From the NCBI GenBank assembly GCA_964629975.1, contig CAZVUN010000010.1:1-41459 (forward strand): a stretch of DNA of 41,459 bases, written 5' to 3'. The notes beneath the pieces were generated by a model. It had not been told where the DNA came from and did not search any database. It worked only from the letters and a program-made list of their open reading frames with translations. Shown one piece after another: positions 28,399-35,825 of the stretch (within the stretch, counting starts at the first letter, position 1; the number at the start of each line of letters is the position of its first letter). A program made the translations under genes and the position numbers. This DNA comes from G020354085 sp964629975. GTDB taxonomy: Bacteria; Pseudomonadota; Gammaproteobacteria; Acidiferrobacterales; Sulfurifustaceae.

Positions 28399-28857
28399 CT
28401 ATAACGACAATGACTCGAGTCCTGCGGCCAGATCACCGTCCTCCTGTTGCGCCTCCTGCGTCAGCCAGTCGGTGCGACGTGCGTTCCAGGTGGCCTCGTC
28501 CCAGATCTCAAACTTGTTGCCCTGGCCGATCAGCATTACCGACCTGTTGAGCGAGGCGAATTCGCGCAGCGGTGGCGGCAGCAGGATGCGGCCGGCGCCA
28601 TCGAGCTCGCACTCCGTGGCATGACCGATGAGCAGGCGTTGCAGCCGGCGCGCCTGCTTGTTGAAGCTCGGCAGCTTCACCAGCTTGCGTTCGATGTCTT
28701 CCCACTCGGGCAGCGGATAGAGCAACAAACAGTGGTCGCGATCGACCGTCAGCACCATCTGACCGTTGCAATGGCGTGCGAGGGCCTCGCGATAGCGCGT
28801 CGGGACTGCCATACGGCCTTTGGCATCGAGCGTGAGCGCGTTGACGCCCCGGAACAT
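28399..28857 (-). CDS. mraZ: Transcriptional regulator MraZ
   Basis: MraZ is a ring-shaped DNA-binding protein that represses its own dcw promoter in E. coli by binding direct repeats in the leader. The 152-residue protein has two AbrB-like halves, each with a DxxGR signature (D11-R15, DAKGR; D86-R90, DGAGR). It opens MFRGVNALTLDAKGR, the family start. An AGGAGG site precedes the ATG by 8 bases. It is the first gene of the dcw cluster, and a matching repeat array lies at 28872-28906. Confidence 0.97.
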   Translation of the reverse strand: MFRGVNALTLDAKGRMAVPTRYREALARHCNGQMVLTVDRDHCLLLYPLPEWEDIERKLVKLPSFNKQARRLQRLLIGHATECELDGAGRILLPPPLREFASLNRSVMLIGQGNKFEIWDEATWNARRTDWLTQEAQQEDGDLAAGLESLSL

Positions 28858-28871
28858 ACAGCGCCCCTCCT

Positions 28872-28906
28872 ATCCACTGGCTTCCACAAAACAACACAAT
28901 TTCCCA
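28872..28906 (-). promoter_or_regulatory. MraZ operator: four TGG-type repeats with exact 10-base period
   Basis: On the minus strand TGGGA (28906-28902), TGTTG (28896-28892), TGGAA (28886-28882) and TGGAT (28876-28872) recur every 10 bases, each separated by 5 bases. The published E. coli MraZ site is TGGGN repeats with 5-base spacers in the mraZ leader, which this fits except for the degenerate second unit. The array begins about 3 bases after the predicted transcription start and ends just before the ribosome site. Confidence 0.7.
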
Positions 28907-28915
28907 CCTCTCTGC

Positions 28916-28945
28916 ACTATAGGAAGCCGTAACCCCCTGTGTCAA
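28916..28945 (-). promoter_or_regulatory. Main dcw (mraZ) promoter
   Basis: A perfect -35 TTGACA (28945-28940), an 18-base spacer and a -10 TATAGT (28921-28916; 5 of 6) point leftwards at mraZ. Initiation would be near 28909, about 50 bases before the mraZ ATG. It is the strongest promoter-like sequence seen on the dcw strand. Confidence 0.75.
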
Positions 28946-29000
28946 GGAAAAAAGTTGCCACCGGCGAATTGTGAAATCTTTTCATAACAGTAAGTTACAA

Positions 29001-29028
29001 AGTCACACTAGGCTGGCGTGGTGTGACT
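29001..29028. repeat. Perfect 8-bp inverted repeat in the rnpB-mraZ gap
   Basis: Arms AGTCACAC (29001-29008) and GTGTGACT (29021-29028) flank a 12-base loop. On the minus strand the hairpin is followed by only TTTG, a weak terminator for rnpB transcripts; it could also be an operator. It lies about 55 bases upstream of the mraZ -35. Confidence 0.45.
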
Positions 29029-29077
29029 CGCTGGCAGGAACCGGGAACCGGGCTGATTCTATAACAATTACAGTACG

Positions 29078-29101
29078 AACCTAGACGAATACATCTAGGT
29101 T
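29078..29101. repeat. Perfect 8-bp inverted repeat downstream of rnpB
   Basis: AACCTAGA (29078-29085) and TCTAGGTT (29094-29101) pair around an 8-base loop, 40 bases past the RNase P RNA 3' end. There is no T-run directly after the stem on the minus strand. It may act in 3' processing or protection of the RNA, or as a protein site. Confidence 0.4.
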
Positions 29102-29140
29102 ATACAGTAACTTATAGGAATGTGTTGATAAATAGAAAAT

Positions 29141-29481
29141 GGAGCCGGCCGGTAAGCCGGGTTCTGTCGTGGACAGCCATTCATCTGGGACACACGTCGC
29201 CGTGCGCCTCGTGCGGCCTACCCGGGAACGGTGCGGGCCGCACCATCGTTCCCCTATTTGGCCTTGCTCCAGGTGGGGTTTGCCGTGCCGCGGCGTGTTG
29301 CCACCCGCGCGGTGCGCTCTTACCGCACCTTTTCACCCTTGCCGGTCCTCGCGGACTTAGGCGGTATCTTTTCTGTGGCACTTTCCATAGGCTCGCGCCT
29401 TCCAGGCGTTACCTGGCACCTTGCCCTGCGGAGCCCGGACTTTCCTCTGCGGTTGCCCGCAGCGGCTGTCTGGCCGACTCC
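29141..29481 (-). ncRNA. rnpB: RNase P RNA (A-type)
   Basis: The catalytic RNA that trims tRNA 5' leaders. Reading the minus strand, the 5' end GGAGTCGGCC (29481-29472) pairs along ten bases with the 3' end GGCCGGCTCC (29150-29141), forming helix P1. In between are the bacterial signatures GAGGAAAGTCCGGGCTC near the 5' end, GGTAAGAGCGCACCG, the ACAGAAAAGATACCGCC block, CAAGGCCAAATAGGGG, and ACAGAACCCGGCTTACC near the 3' end. The length of about 341 bases is usual. It sits between rsmI and mraZ on the same strand, as in Pseudomonas. Ends are set from P1 pairing and may be off by a few bases. Confidence 0.97.
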
Positions 29482-29488
29482 AGTTCCT

Positions 29489-29494
29489 ATTGTA
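29489..29494 (-). promoter_or_regulatory. Probable rnpB -10 element
   Basis: TACAAT on the minus strand (5 of 6 matches) lies 7-8 bases before the P1 5' end, the right distance for initiation at about 29481. It falls between the rsmI stop and rnpB. No good -35 is seen 16-18 bases upstream, inside the last rsmI codons. Confidence 0.5.
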
Positions 29495-29500
29495 CCTGTG

Positions 29501-30397
29501 TTACCCGGTGTCGCCGGAAAGTTCCGCCCGCAGTGCCAATGCCCTCTGGTAGAGCGTGCGGCGGCTGGCACCACTGATCTCGGCCGCCAGTTCCGCCGCC
29601 TGGCTGACCGGCAGCGCGTTCAGCAACAACCGCAAGACCCGCTCGCCCTCCGACTGCCGATCGACACTCGTCGGCGGCGCCCCCTGCACAAGCAGCACGA
29701 ACTCGCCCTGCTGCTGCGTGCTGTCGCGCCCGAGCCAGTCGGCCAGCTCCTGCAGGCTGCCGCCCCGAATGGTCTCGAACTTCTTGGTGAGTTCGCGCGC
29801 CACGACGGCCGGCCGATCCGAACCGAAGACGCTGGTCATGTCGCGCACGCTATCGAGGACCCGGTGCGGCGCCTCGTAAAAGACCAGCGTCCGCGGTTCG
29901 GCCCGCAGCGTTTCATAATACTTGCGCCGCTGCGCTGCCTTGGCCGGCGGGAACCCTTCAAATGCGAAACGGTCGGAGGGCAGGCCCGACACACTCAGGG
30001 CCGCCAGGGCCGCGCACGGTCCCGGCACGGGGACGACCGCCAGCGCGAGCGCCCGCGCCTGCCGCACGAGGTGGAATCCGGGGTCACTAACCAACGGGGT
30101 ACCCGCGTCACTCACCAGTGCGATAGACTCGCCCGCCTGCAGCAGCGCGATGAGTGCGGGCACTTGTTCGCGCTCGTTGTGCTCGTGCAGCGGCACGGTG
30201 CGCGTCCCGATGCCGAAGTGCTGCAGCAGACGACCGGTGTGGCGCGTGTCTTCGCAGGCGATGAGGCCGACCTCTTGCAGGATGCGCAGGGCGCGGGCAC
30301 TGATGTCCTCGAGGTTACCGATGGGCGTGGCGACCACGTAGAGACGCCCGGCGCTGTTTGACACGCCGGCAACCGGCTTCGATACTTTCTCGCCCAT
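29501..30397 (-). CDS. rsmI: 16S rRNA (cytidine-1402-2'-O)-methyltransferase RsmI
   Basis: RsmI adds the 2'-O-methyl group to C1402 of 16S rRNA. The 298-residue protein of the tetrapyrrole-methylase fold has LYVVATPIGNLEDIS (19-33), ACEDTRHTGRLL, and ALVSDAGTPLVSDPG (around 93-107), all diagnostic. The ATG at 30397 leaves a short non-homologous tail before VVATPIGN. It diverges from lpoA with only 15 bases between the two start codons, so each promoter must overlap the other gene. rnpB follows within 20 bases. Confidence 0.96.
   Translation of the reverse strand: MGEKVSKPVAGVSNSAGRLYVVATPIGNLEDISARALRILQEVGLIACEDTRHTGRLLQHFGIGTRTVPLHEHNEREQVPALIALLQAGESIALVSDAGTPLVSDPGFHLVRQARALALAVVPVPGPCAALAALSVSGLPSDRFAFEGFPPAKAAQRRKYYETLRAEPRTLVFYEAPHRVLDSVRDMTSVFGSDRPAVVARELTKKFETIRGGSLQELADWLGRDSTQQQGEFVLLVQGAPPTSVDRQSEGERVLRLLLNALPVSQAAELAAEISGASRRTLYQRALALRAELSGDTG
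30358..30386 (+). promoter_or_regulatory. lpoA operon promoter inside the rsmI coding start
   Basis: A perfect -35 TTGACA (30358-30363), 17-base spacer and GATACT (30381-30386; 4 of 6) point at lpoA, with initiation expected near 30393. The elements lie wholly within the first codons of the divergent rsmI. Confidence 0.55.
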
Positions 30398-30412
30398 TAA
30401 ACAGAATCTTAC

Positions 30413-32332
30413 ATGAAATCCCCGACACAACTATGGTGGCTCGTCGCACTGCTCGCGGCCGTGCTTGCGGGCTGCGAAGCACCCCGCGTCGTGTTACCGG
30501 CAAAGGAAGAGCCGGTGATCAGCACCGACACCGCCGAGCAGGCGGAGCGCGCCGGCGACTTCCTGGTTGCGGCGCGCGAATTCGAGCGCCTGGCGCAGGG
30601 CGCGCGACCGCCGCAGCGTCAGCAGCTGCAGTTGCGCTCGGTCGACAGCCTGATCAAGGCCGGCCAGCTGGCGGAGGCGCGCGCCGCCCTCGAGCGCGTC
30701 GATATCACCGGACTGGATGGCTCGTACCTGGCGCGCAAGAAGATTCTCGAGGCACGGATCGCGTCGCTCGGTGGTGCCCACGAGCGCGCCATCCGCCTGC
30801 TCGACCAGGCACAGGAGGCGCGCAATCTGAGCCCGGCGCTGTCCGCGGACATCTACCTGGCGCGCGCGCAAGCCGAACTGGCGCTCAACAATCCGATCGG
30901 TGCGGTCCGCAACCGCATCGCGCGCGAACAGTACATCGTCGGCGCCGAGGCGATCGCCGAGAACCAGAAGCAGATCTGGGAGACGCTCGGGTCGTTGTCG
31001 CGCGAGCGCCTCGTCACCCAGCTCGACGTGACACGCGAACTGGTGCTCGCCGGCTGGATCGAGCTGGCCATTGCCGGCAAGGACAATTCGGCCAGTCCGG
31101 CGGCACTCGCGGCGGCGATCGAACGCTGGAAACTGAGCTACCCGAAGCATCCGGCGTATGACAGCCTGCTCGGCAGCCTGCTGGCACGCGCCCCGGAGCT
31201 GATCGGGCGCATCGAGCGCGTGGCGCTGCTGCTGCCGCTCACTTCGGACTACGCCCTGCCTGCCGCCAGCGTGCGCGACGCGTTCCTCGCGATGGATGCC
31301 GCCAACCCCGATCCGGCCAAGCCGCAGGTGCGCGTCTACGACATCGGCGCCGACCCCGCGCGCGCGGCCGCGTTCTACGCCGACGCGGTACGCGACGGCG
31401 CGCAACTGGTGATTGGCCCGCTCGGGCGCGAGGCGGTAGACGCCGTGATCCGCAGCGGCGTGGCAACGGTACCGACCCTGCTACTCAGCCACACCGACGA
31501 GGAGTCGGCCGCCGCCGGAAAATATCTGTTCCAGTTCGGGCTGCCGCCGGAGCAGGAGGCGAAGCAGGCCGCGGAACGTGCGTATCTCGACGGCCACCGC
31601 CGCGCGGTGGTGCTCTACCAGAAAGACAGCTGGGGCGAGCGCATGCAAGCGGCATTCGTGGCGCACTGGCAACGCCTGGGCGGGACCGTACTGGCCACCG
31701 AAGGCTACCAGACCGAGCGCAGCGACTACTCGGAGCCGATCAAGCAGGCGCTCAATATCGTCCAGAGCGAAACGCGCAAGGGCATGCTCGAGGCAAGGCT
31801 CGGACAGAAGCTGCAATTCGAGTCGCGCGCGCGTCAGGACGTGGACTGCGTGTTTCTGGCCGCCGATGCCGCGCGCGGCCGACTCATAAAGCCACAGCTC
31901 AATTTCTTTCACGCCTCGCGTGTACCGGTGTATGCCACCTCGGCAATCTTCACCGGCAAGCTCGATGAGCTGCACGATCGCGATCTCGACGGTGTGCTGT
32001 TCGGCGACATGCCGTGGATGCTGCTCAACGACGGGCGCGTCGCGAACCTGCGCGCCAAACTGCAGGGCGACTGGCCGCACGCACACACCGGGCTCGACCG
32101 GCTGTACGCGCTCGGCATCGACAGCTATGCGATCGTGCCGCACCTCAATCGCATCAACGCCGACGAGAGCGCGCGCTTCAGCGGCGTAACCAGCAGCCTG
32201 TCGCTGGACCGCAGCGGCCGGCTGCAGCGCCATCTCACCTGGGCACAATTCCGCAACGGCCAGCCGCGCGTGCTCGACAAGAACCTCAAGGACAAGGCGC
32301 GCCTTGAGGTCGAGCTCGCCTCGGGCAGCTGA
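30413..32332 (+). CDS. lpoA: Outer-membrane lipoprotein activator of PBP1A, LpoA
   Basis: LpoA reaches from the outer membrane through the wall to stimulate the bifunctional synthase PBP1A. The 639-residue sequence begins with a lipoprotein signal peptide: a hydrophobic run to residue 17 and the lipobox LAGC with C21 as lipidated residue. The N-terminal half (to about 260) is helical and TPR-like. The C-terminal half from VALLLPLTSDYALPA onward resembles the periplasmic-binding-protein fold of the YraM/LpoA family, with LVIGPLGREAV and VFLAADAARG. It is slightly shorter than E. coli LpoA. No clear ribosome site precedes the ATG. Synteny with rsmI and yraN is the conserved arrangement. Its stop overlaps yraN by one base. 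Confidence 0.92.
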   Translation: MKSPTQLWWLVALLAAVLAGCEAPRVVLPAKEEPVISTDTAEQAERAGDFLVAAREFERLAQGARPPQRQQLQLRSVDSLIKAGQLAEARAALERVDITGLDGSYLARKKILEARIASLGGAHERAIRLLDQAQEARNLSPALSADIYLARAQAELALNNPIGAVRNRIAREQYIVGAEAIAENQKQIWETLGSLSRERLVTQLDVTRELVLAGWIELAIAGKDNSASPAALAAAIERWKLSYPKHPAYDSLLGSLLARAPELIGRIERVALLLPLTSDYALPAASVRDAFLAMDAANPDPAKPQVRVYDIGADPARAAAFYADAVRDGAQLVIGPLGREAVDAVIRSGVATVPTLLLSHTDEESAAAGKYLFQFGLPPEQEAKQAAERAYLDGHRRAVVLYQKDSWGERMQAAFVAHWQRLGGTVLATEGYQTERSDYSEPIKQALNIVQSETRKGMLEARLGQKLQFESRARQDVDCVFLAADAARGRLIKPQLNFFHASRVPVYATSAIFTGKLDELHDRDLDGVLFGDMPWMLLNDGRVANLRAKLQGDWPHAHTGLDRLYALGIDSYAIVPHLNRINADESARFSGVTSSLSLDRSGRLQRHLTWAQFRNGQPRVLDKNLKDKARLEVELASGS

Positions 32333-32700
32333 TGTCGGCCGGCCGCCCGCCGCACCTGCGTCAGGGCGAGCACGCCGAGCAGCTCGCCCGCGATCACCTG
32401 GAGCACCACGGCCTCGCGCTGGTGGCGCGCAACTACCGCAGCCCGCACGGCGAGATCGATCTCATTATGCAGGCCGCCGACACGCTGGTGTTCGTCGAGG
32501 TGCGCTACCGCCGTGACAGCGCGTTCGGCGCGCCGGCCGAGACCGTCGACGCACGCAAGCAGGCGCGGCTGCGCGCCACCGCCGAGCACTACCTGCAGCG
32601 CCAGGCCAAGGGCTGCAAGGCGCGCTGTCGTTTTGATATCGTAGCCATCAGTGGTCACGGCGAGGCGTTGCGCCTCGAATGGCTGCAGGATGCCTTTTGA
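32332..32700 (+). CDS. yraN: UPF0102 nuclease-like protein YraN
   Basis: The 122-residue protein belongs to the YraN/UPF0102 family, predicted to have a restriction-endonuclease-like fold; its biological role is unsettled. The core GEIDLI...VFVEVRYR provides E41, D43 and E56 at the positions of a PD-(D/E)xK site, but the final lysine is Arg (EVR), as I recall for E. coli YraN too. The ending RFDIVAISG...LEWLQDAF is typical. The start ATG shares a base with the lpoA TGA stop. Confidence 0.93.
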   Translation: MSAGRPPHLRQGEHAEQLARDHLEHHGLALVARNYRSPHGEIDLIMQAADTLVFVEVRYRRDSAFGAPAETVDARKQARLRATAEHYLQRQAKGCKARCRFDIVAISGHGEALRLEWLQDAF

Positions 32701-32712
32701 GGAGACCCGACC

Positions 32713-33336
32713 ATGACAACACCGACGGACCCGACAATGGACCAGGCGATTCTCGATGCGCGCGTGCGCGGCATCTTCAACGACAGCCTCAAGACCATCC
32801 GCGAATCGGGCGAGGCCCTGACCCCGGCGATCAGCGCGGCCGCCGCGCTCATGCGCCAGGCGCTGCTCGCCGGACGCAAGATCTTTGCCTGCGGCAACGG
32901 CGGATCGGCGGCCGACGCCCAGCACTTCTCCGCCGAGATGCTCAACCGCTTCGAGCGTGAGCGCCCGGCGCTGCCGGCCATTGCGCTCACCACGGATACC
33001 TCCACGCTGACCTCGATCGCCAACGACTATCACTTCGACGAGGTGTTCGCCAAGCAGGTGCGAGCGCTCGGTCAGGCCGGCGACGTGCTCGTCGGCATCT
33101 CGACATCGGGCAATTCGCCGAACGTGCTGCGCGCGGTGCAGGCGGCGCACGAACGCGACATGGTGGTGGTCGCGTTGAGCGGACGCGACGGCGGCAAGCT
33201 CTCCGGGCTGCTGCGCGGCACCGACATCGACATCTGCGTGCGCGCCCAGTCCACGGCCCGCATCCAGGAGGTCCACGGCATCGTCATCCATTGCCTGTGC
33301 GACCTGATCGACTACCAGTTGCTGGGGCACGGATGA
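32713..33336 (+). CDS. gmhA: SIS-domain phosphoheptose isomerase GmhA (DiaA locus position)
   Basis: Predicted to isomerise sedoheptulose 7-phosphate to D-glycero-D-manno-heptose 7-phosphate, the first step to LPS core heptose. The 207-residue SIS protein contains CGNGGSAADAQHF (60-72) and ISTSGNS. The locus (yraN-x-dolP) is that of E. coli diaA, a replication regulator, and parts of the sequence (CLCDLID, NRFERERP) are DiaA-like. However, the catalytic residues of GmhA are kept: H71 and E75 (HFSAE), Q185 and H193. E. coli DiaA, as I recall it, has Ser and Asn at the E75 and H193 positions. With a heptose adenylyltransferase two genes on, isomerase is favoured. A GGAG site precedes the ATG at 32713. 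Confidence 0.85.
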   Translation: MTTPTDPTMDQAILDARVRGIFNDSLKTIRESGEALTPAISAAAALMRQALLAGRKIFACGNGGSAADAQHFSAEMLNRFERERPALPAIALTTDTSTLTSIANDYHFDEVFAKQVRALGQAGDVLVGISTSGNSPNVLRAVQAAHERDMVVVALSGRDGGKLSGLLRGTDIDICVRAQSTARIQEVHGIVIHCLCDLIDYQLLGHG

Positions 33337-33908
33337 TCTGGCGGTATGGCGCACTGCTGCTGTTCGCGCTGGCGCCGCTGTCCGGCTGCGCCCCGGCCGT
33401 GGTGGTCGCGGGCGGCGCCACGGCGGTGGTCGTCGTGCAGGACCGGCGTTCGGTCGGCGCACAGATCGATGACGAGACGATCGAGACGCGCGCGGGCGCG
33501 GCCATCGCCGGCGAGCCGCGTCTGAAGGACCGCGTGCACATCAACACCACCAGCTTCAACGGCATCGTGCTGCTCACCGGCGAGGCGCAGGACAGCGAGG
33601 CGCGCGATCTCGTGCTCGCGCAGGTGCGCACCGTGCCCAACGTCCGGCGCATCGTGAACGAGATTCGCATCGGCGCGCCGTCGTCGTTCAGCGCGCGCAG
33701 CGCCGACACCTGGCTCACCACCAAGGTCAGGGGCAGGCTGAGCGGCGTCGAGGGACTCGAGTCACGCCAGATCAAGGTGGTGAGCGAGAGCTCGGTGGTC
33801 TATCTCATGGGGCTCGTGAACCACGACGAGGCCGAACGCGCCAGCGAGGCGACGCGCGCGGTCGACGGTGTCGAGCGCGTGGTGCGCGTATTCGAGTACC
33901 TCGATTGA
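33333..33908 (+). CDS. dolP: Outer-membrane BON-domain lipoprotein DolP
   Basis: DolP (YraP) is an outer-membrane lipoprotein with two BON domains that binds anionic phospholipids and supports envelope integrity. The 191-residue product has a signal peptide with lipobox LSGC (C19 lipidated), followed by a glycine/valine-rich stretch and two BON repeats (about 47-115 and 120-190), each ending in the common V-x-x-V-x-x-I/V pattern (VPNVRRIVNEIRI and VDGVERVVRVFEY). The ATG at 33333 overlaps the gmhA stop as ATGA; the in-frame codons further up lie inside gmhA and lack a signal peptide. Confidence 0.92.
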   Translation: MIWRYGALLLFALAPLSGCAPAVVVAGGATAVVVVQDRRSVGAQIDDETIETRAGAAIAGEPRLKDRVHINTTSFNGIVLLTGEAQDSEARDLVLAQVRTVPNVRRIVNEIRIGAPSSFSARSADTWLTTKVRGRLSGVEGLESRQIKVVSESSVVYLMGLVNHDEAERASEATRAVDGVERVVRVFEYLD

Positions 33909-34387
33909 CCAGCACCGAATCCAAGATCGTCTGGGACCGGCAGGAGCTCGCCGCGCGCGTTGCATCACTGCCGCGCCCGCTGGTATTCACCAACGGCTGC
34001 TTCGACATCCTGCATCGCGGCCATGTGACCTACCTGGAGGAGGCCGCGCGCCTCGGCCGCAGCCTGGTGATCGGTGTCAACGACGACGCCTCCGTGCGCC
34101 GCCTGGCGAAGGGCGCCGACCGCCCGATCAATCCGCTCGAGGACCGCATGGCAATCCTTGCCGCGCTCGGCTGTGTGTCGCTGGTCACGCCGTTCGGCGA
34201 GGACACACCGCTCGAACTCATCAAGATCATCCGCCCCGATCATCTGGTCAAAGGCGGCGACTGGCCGCCCGAGCGCATCGTCGGCAATGAGCTGGTGCGC
34301 GCCTACGGTGGGGCGGTGCACTCGATTCCGTTTCGCTTCGAGCGCTCCACCACGGCGCTGCTCGCGCGCATCCGCGCGCATGGCTGA
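33905..34387 (+). CDS. hldE: Standalone heptose-1-phosphate adenylyltransferase (HldE C-terminal domain type)
   Basis: The 160-residue protein corresponds to the cytidylyltransferase-like domain that makes ADP-heptose from heptose 1-phosphate (RfaE2/HldE domain II). It has LVFTNGCFDILHRGH with the HxGH site at H37-H40, and DHLVKGGDW and RFERSTTALLARI near the end. In E. coli this domain is fused to a kinase; here no kinase domain is present, as in organisms with separate RfaE1 and RfaE2. The only start compatible with the family N-terminus is TTG at 33905, overlapping the dolP stop as TTGA. Its stop overlaps the next gene by 8 bases. Confidence 0.9.
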   Translation: MTSTESKIVWDRQELAARVASLPRPLVFTNGCFDILHRGHVTYLEEAARLGRSLVIGVNDDASVRRLAKGADRPINPLEDRMAILAALGCVSLVTPFGEDTPLELIKIIRPDHLVKGGDWPPERIVGNELVRAYGGAVHSIPFRFERSTTALLARIRAHG

Positions 34388-35825
34388 GCTGCCGGCAGCG
34401 CTGCGCGCCGGGCTCGCCGCCGCGGTCGGGCCGGCGCAGCTGCTCACGGACCCGGCCGATTGCTGGGTGTACGGCTACGACAACTCACGCCGGCACGCCC
34501 CGCCGGACGCCGTGGTCTTTGCCACGGAGCCGGAGCAGGTCCGCCGCGCCGTGCAGCTCTGCAACCAGTTCAACGTGCCGATCGTGGCGCGCGGCCGCGG
34601 CACCGGCACCATTGGCGGTTCCGTGCCGCTGCACGCCGGGCTGGTGCTGTCGCTCGAACGCATGACACGCATCCTCGAGGTCGACCCGGCCAACCGCCTG
34701 CTGCGCGTTGAGGCCGGCGTGACCAACGAAAGGGTGCAGGTGGAGGCCGCGCGCCACGGGTTCTTCTGGCCCCCGGACCCGACCAGCAGCGCCTACTGCA
34801 CGGTCGGTGGCAACCTCGCGCTCAACGCCGCCGGGCCGCGCGCCGTCAAGTACGGCGCCACGCGCGAGAACGTGCTCGCCTTGAGCGCCGTCACCGGCAG
34901 CGGCGATGTCATCCACACCGGCACGCGCACGACCAAGAGCGCCGTTGGCTACGACCTGACACGCCTGCTGATCGGATCGGAAGGCACGCTCGCCATCATC
35001 ACCGAGGCCACGCTCAAGCTCACGCCGCTGCCGGAGACACGGCGCACGCTGCAGGCCGTGTATCGCGACATCCGCAGCGCCACCGAGGCGGTGGTGGCGA
35101 TCATGGCGCAGCCGGTGCAACCGAGCGCACTCGAATTCATGGATCACGCCTCGATCGAGATGATCCGCGGCTACTCGCAGGCACCCCTGCCGCCGGATGC
35201 CGGCGCGTTGCTCATGATCGAGGTCGACGGCACCGAGGCGGCGATCGAGGGGGCGGTCGCACGCGTGACGCGCGCCGCCAGCAACGACGGCCTGCTGCAC
35301 ATTGCCAGCGCGCACACGCGCGCGCAAACCGAGGCACTGTGGGCCACGCGCAAGGCGCTGTCGCCGGCGCTGCGCACGATCGCGCCCAACAAGCTCAATG
35401 AAGACGTGGTCGTGCCGGTATCGCGCATCCCGCAGCTGCTCGACGGTCTGGCCGCGCTCAGCGCCGAATACGGCATTCCCATCGTCAACTTCGGCCACGC
35501 CGGCAACGGCAATATCCACGTCAACCTGCTGTACGACACACAGGACCCGCGGCAGGAGCGCAACGCCCTGCCCTGCCTGTCGCGCGTGTTCGATCTGGTG
35601 CTGGCTCTCGGCGGCACGCTGTCCGGCGAGCACGGCATCGGCCTGGCCAAGCGCGACTACCTTGCGCGCGCCATCGATCCCGCCGCCCTGGCGTTGATGC
35701 AGGCGATCAAGCGCCAGTTCGACCCGAAGGGCATCCTCAACCCGGGCAAGCTGTTTCCGCCGGGCTCGCCGGGTCAGGACGCGGACGTCTCGCGCGCGGC
35801 CGCCGGCACCGGATCCACACCGTAG
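34380..35825 (+). CDS. FAD-linked 2-hydroxyacid dehydrogenase (GlcD / D-lactate dehydrogenase family)
   Basis: The 481-residue protein has a PCMH-type FAD-binding domain (about 40-220) with GRGTGTIGG (72-80), DPTSSAYCTVGGNL and SEGTLAIITE, then the FAD-oxidase C-terminal domain with FGHAGNGNIHVN (371-382) and GEHGIG (416-421), the catalytic region of GlcD, Dld and D-2-hydroxyglutarate dehydrogenases. It should oxidise a D-2-hydroxyacid at the inner face of the membrane and pass electrons on; glycolate, D-lactate or D-2-hydroxyglutarate cannot be told apart by eye. No glcE/glcF partners are next to it. It ends the lpoA operon by overlap with the adenylyltransferase gene. Its 3' end overlaps the convergent CHASE2 gene by 52 bases. 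Confidence 0.85.
   Translation: MAELPAALRAGLAAAVGPAQLLTDPADCWVYGYDNSRRHAPPDAVVFATEPEQVRRAVQLCNQFNVPIVARGRGTGTIGGSVPLHAGLVLSLERMTRILEVDPANRLLRVEAGVTNERVQVEAARHGFFWPPDPTSSAYCTVGGNLALNAAGPRAVKYGATRENVLALSAVTGSGDVIHTGTRTTKSAVGYDLTRLLIGSEGTLAIITEATLKLTPLPETRRTLQAVYRDIRSATEAVVAIMAQPVQPSALEFMDHASIEMIRGYSQAPLPPDAGALLMIEVDGTEAAIEGAVARVTRAASNDGLLHIASAHTRAQTEALWATRKALSPALRTIAPNKLNEDVVVPVSRIPQLLDGLAALSAEYGIPIVNFGHAGNGNIHVNLLYDTQDPRQERNALPCLSRVFDLVLALGGTLSGEHGIGLAKRDYLARAIDPAALALMQAIKRQFDPKGILNPGKLFPPGSPGQDADVSRAAAGTGSTP

Noticed and set aside
28872..28906. Regular 10-base repeats as a CRISPR or iteron array
   Set aside because: Units are only five bases and lie in an mraZ leader, where MraZ operator repeats are expected.
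29122..29577. Plus-strand protein-coding frames across 29140-29490
   Set aside because: This stretch is RNase P RNA on the minus strand, shown by P1 pairing and conserved core motifs.
32713..33336. DiaA replication initiator regulator
   Set aside because: Position suggests it, but E75 and H193 of the GmhA active site are present where E. coli DiaA, as I recall, has Ser and Asn; kept only as an alternative.
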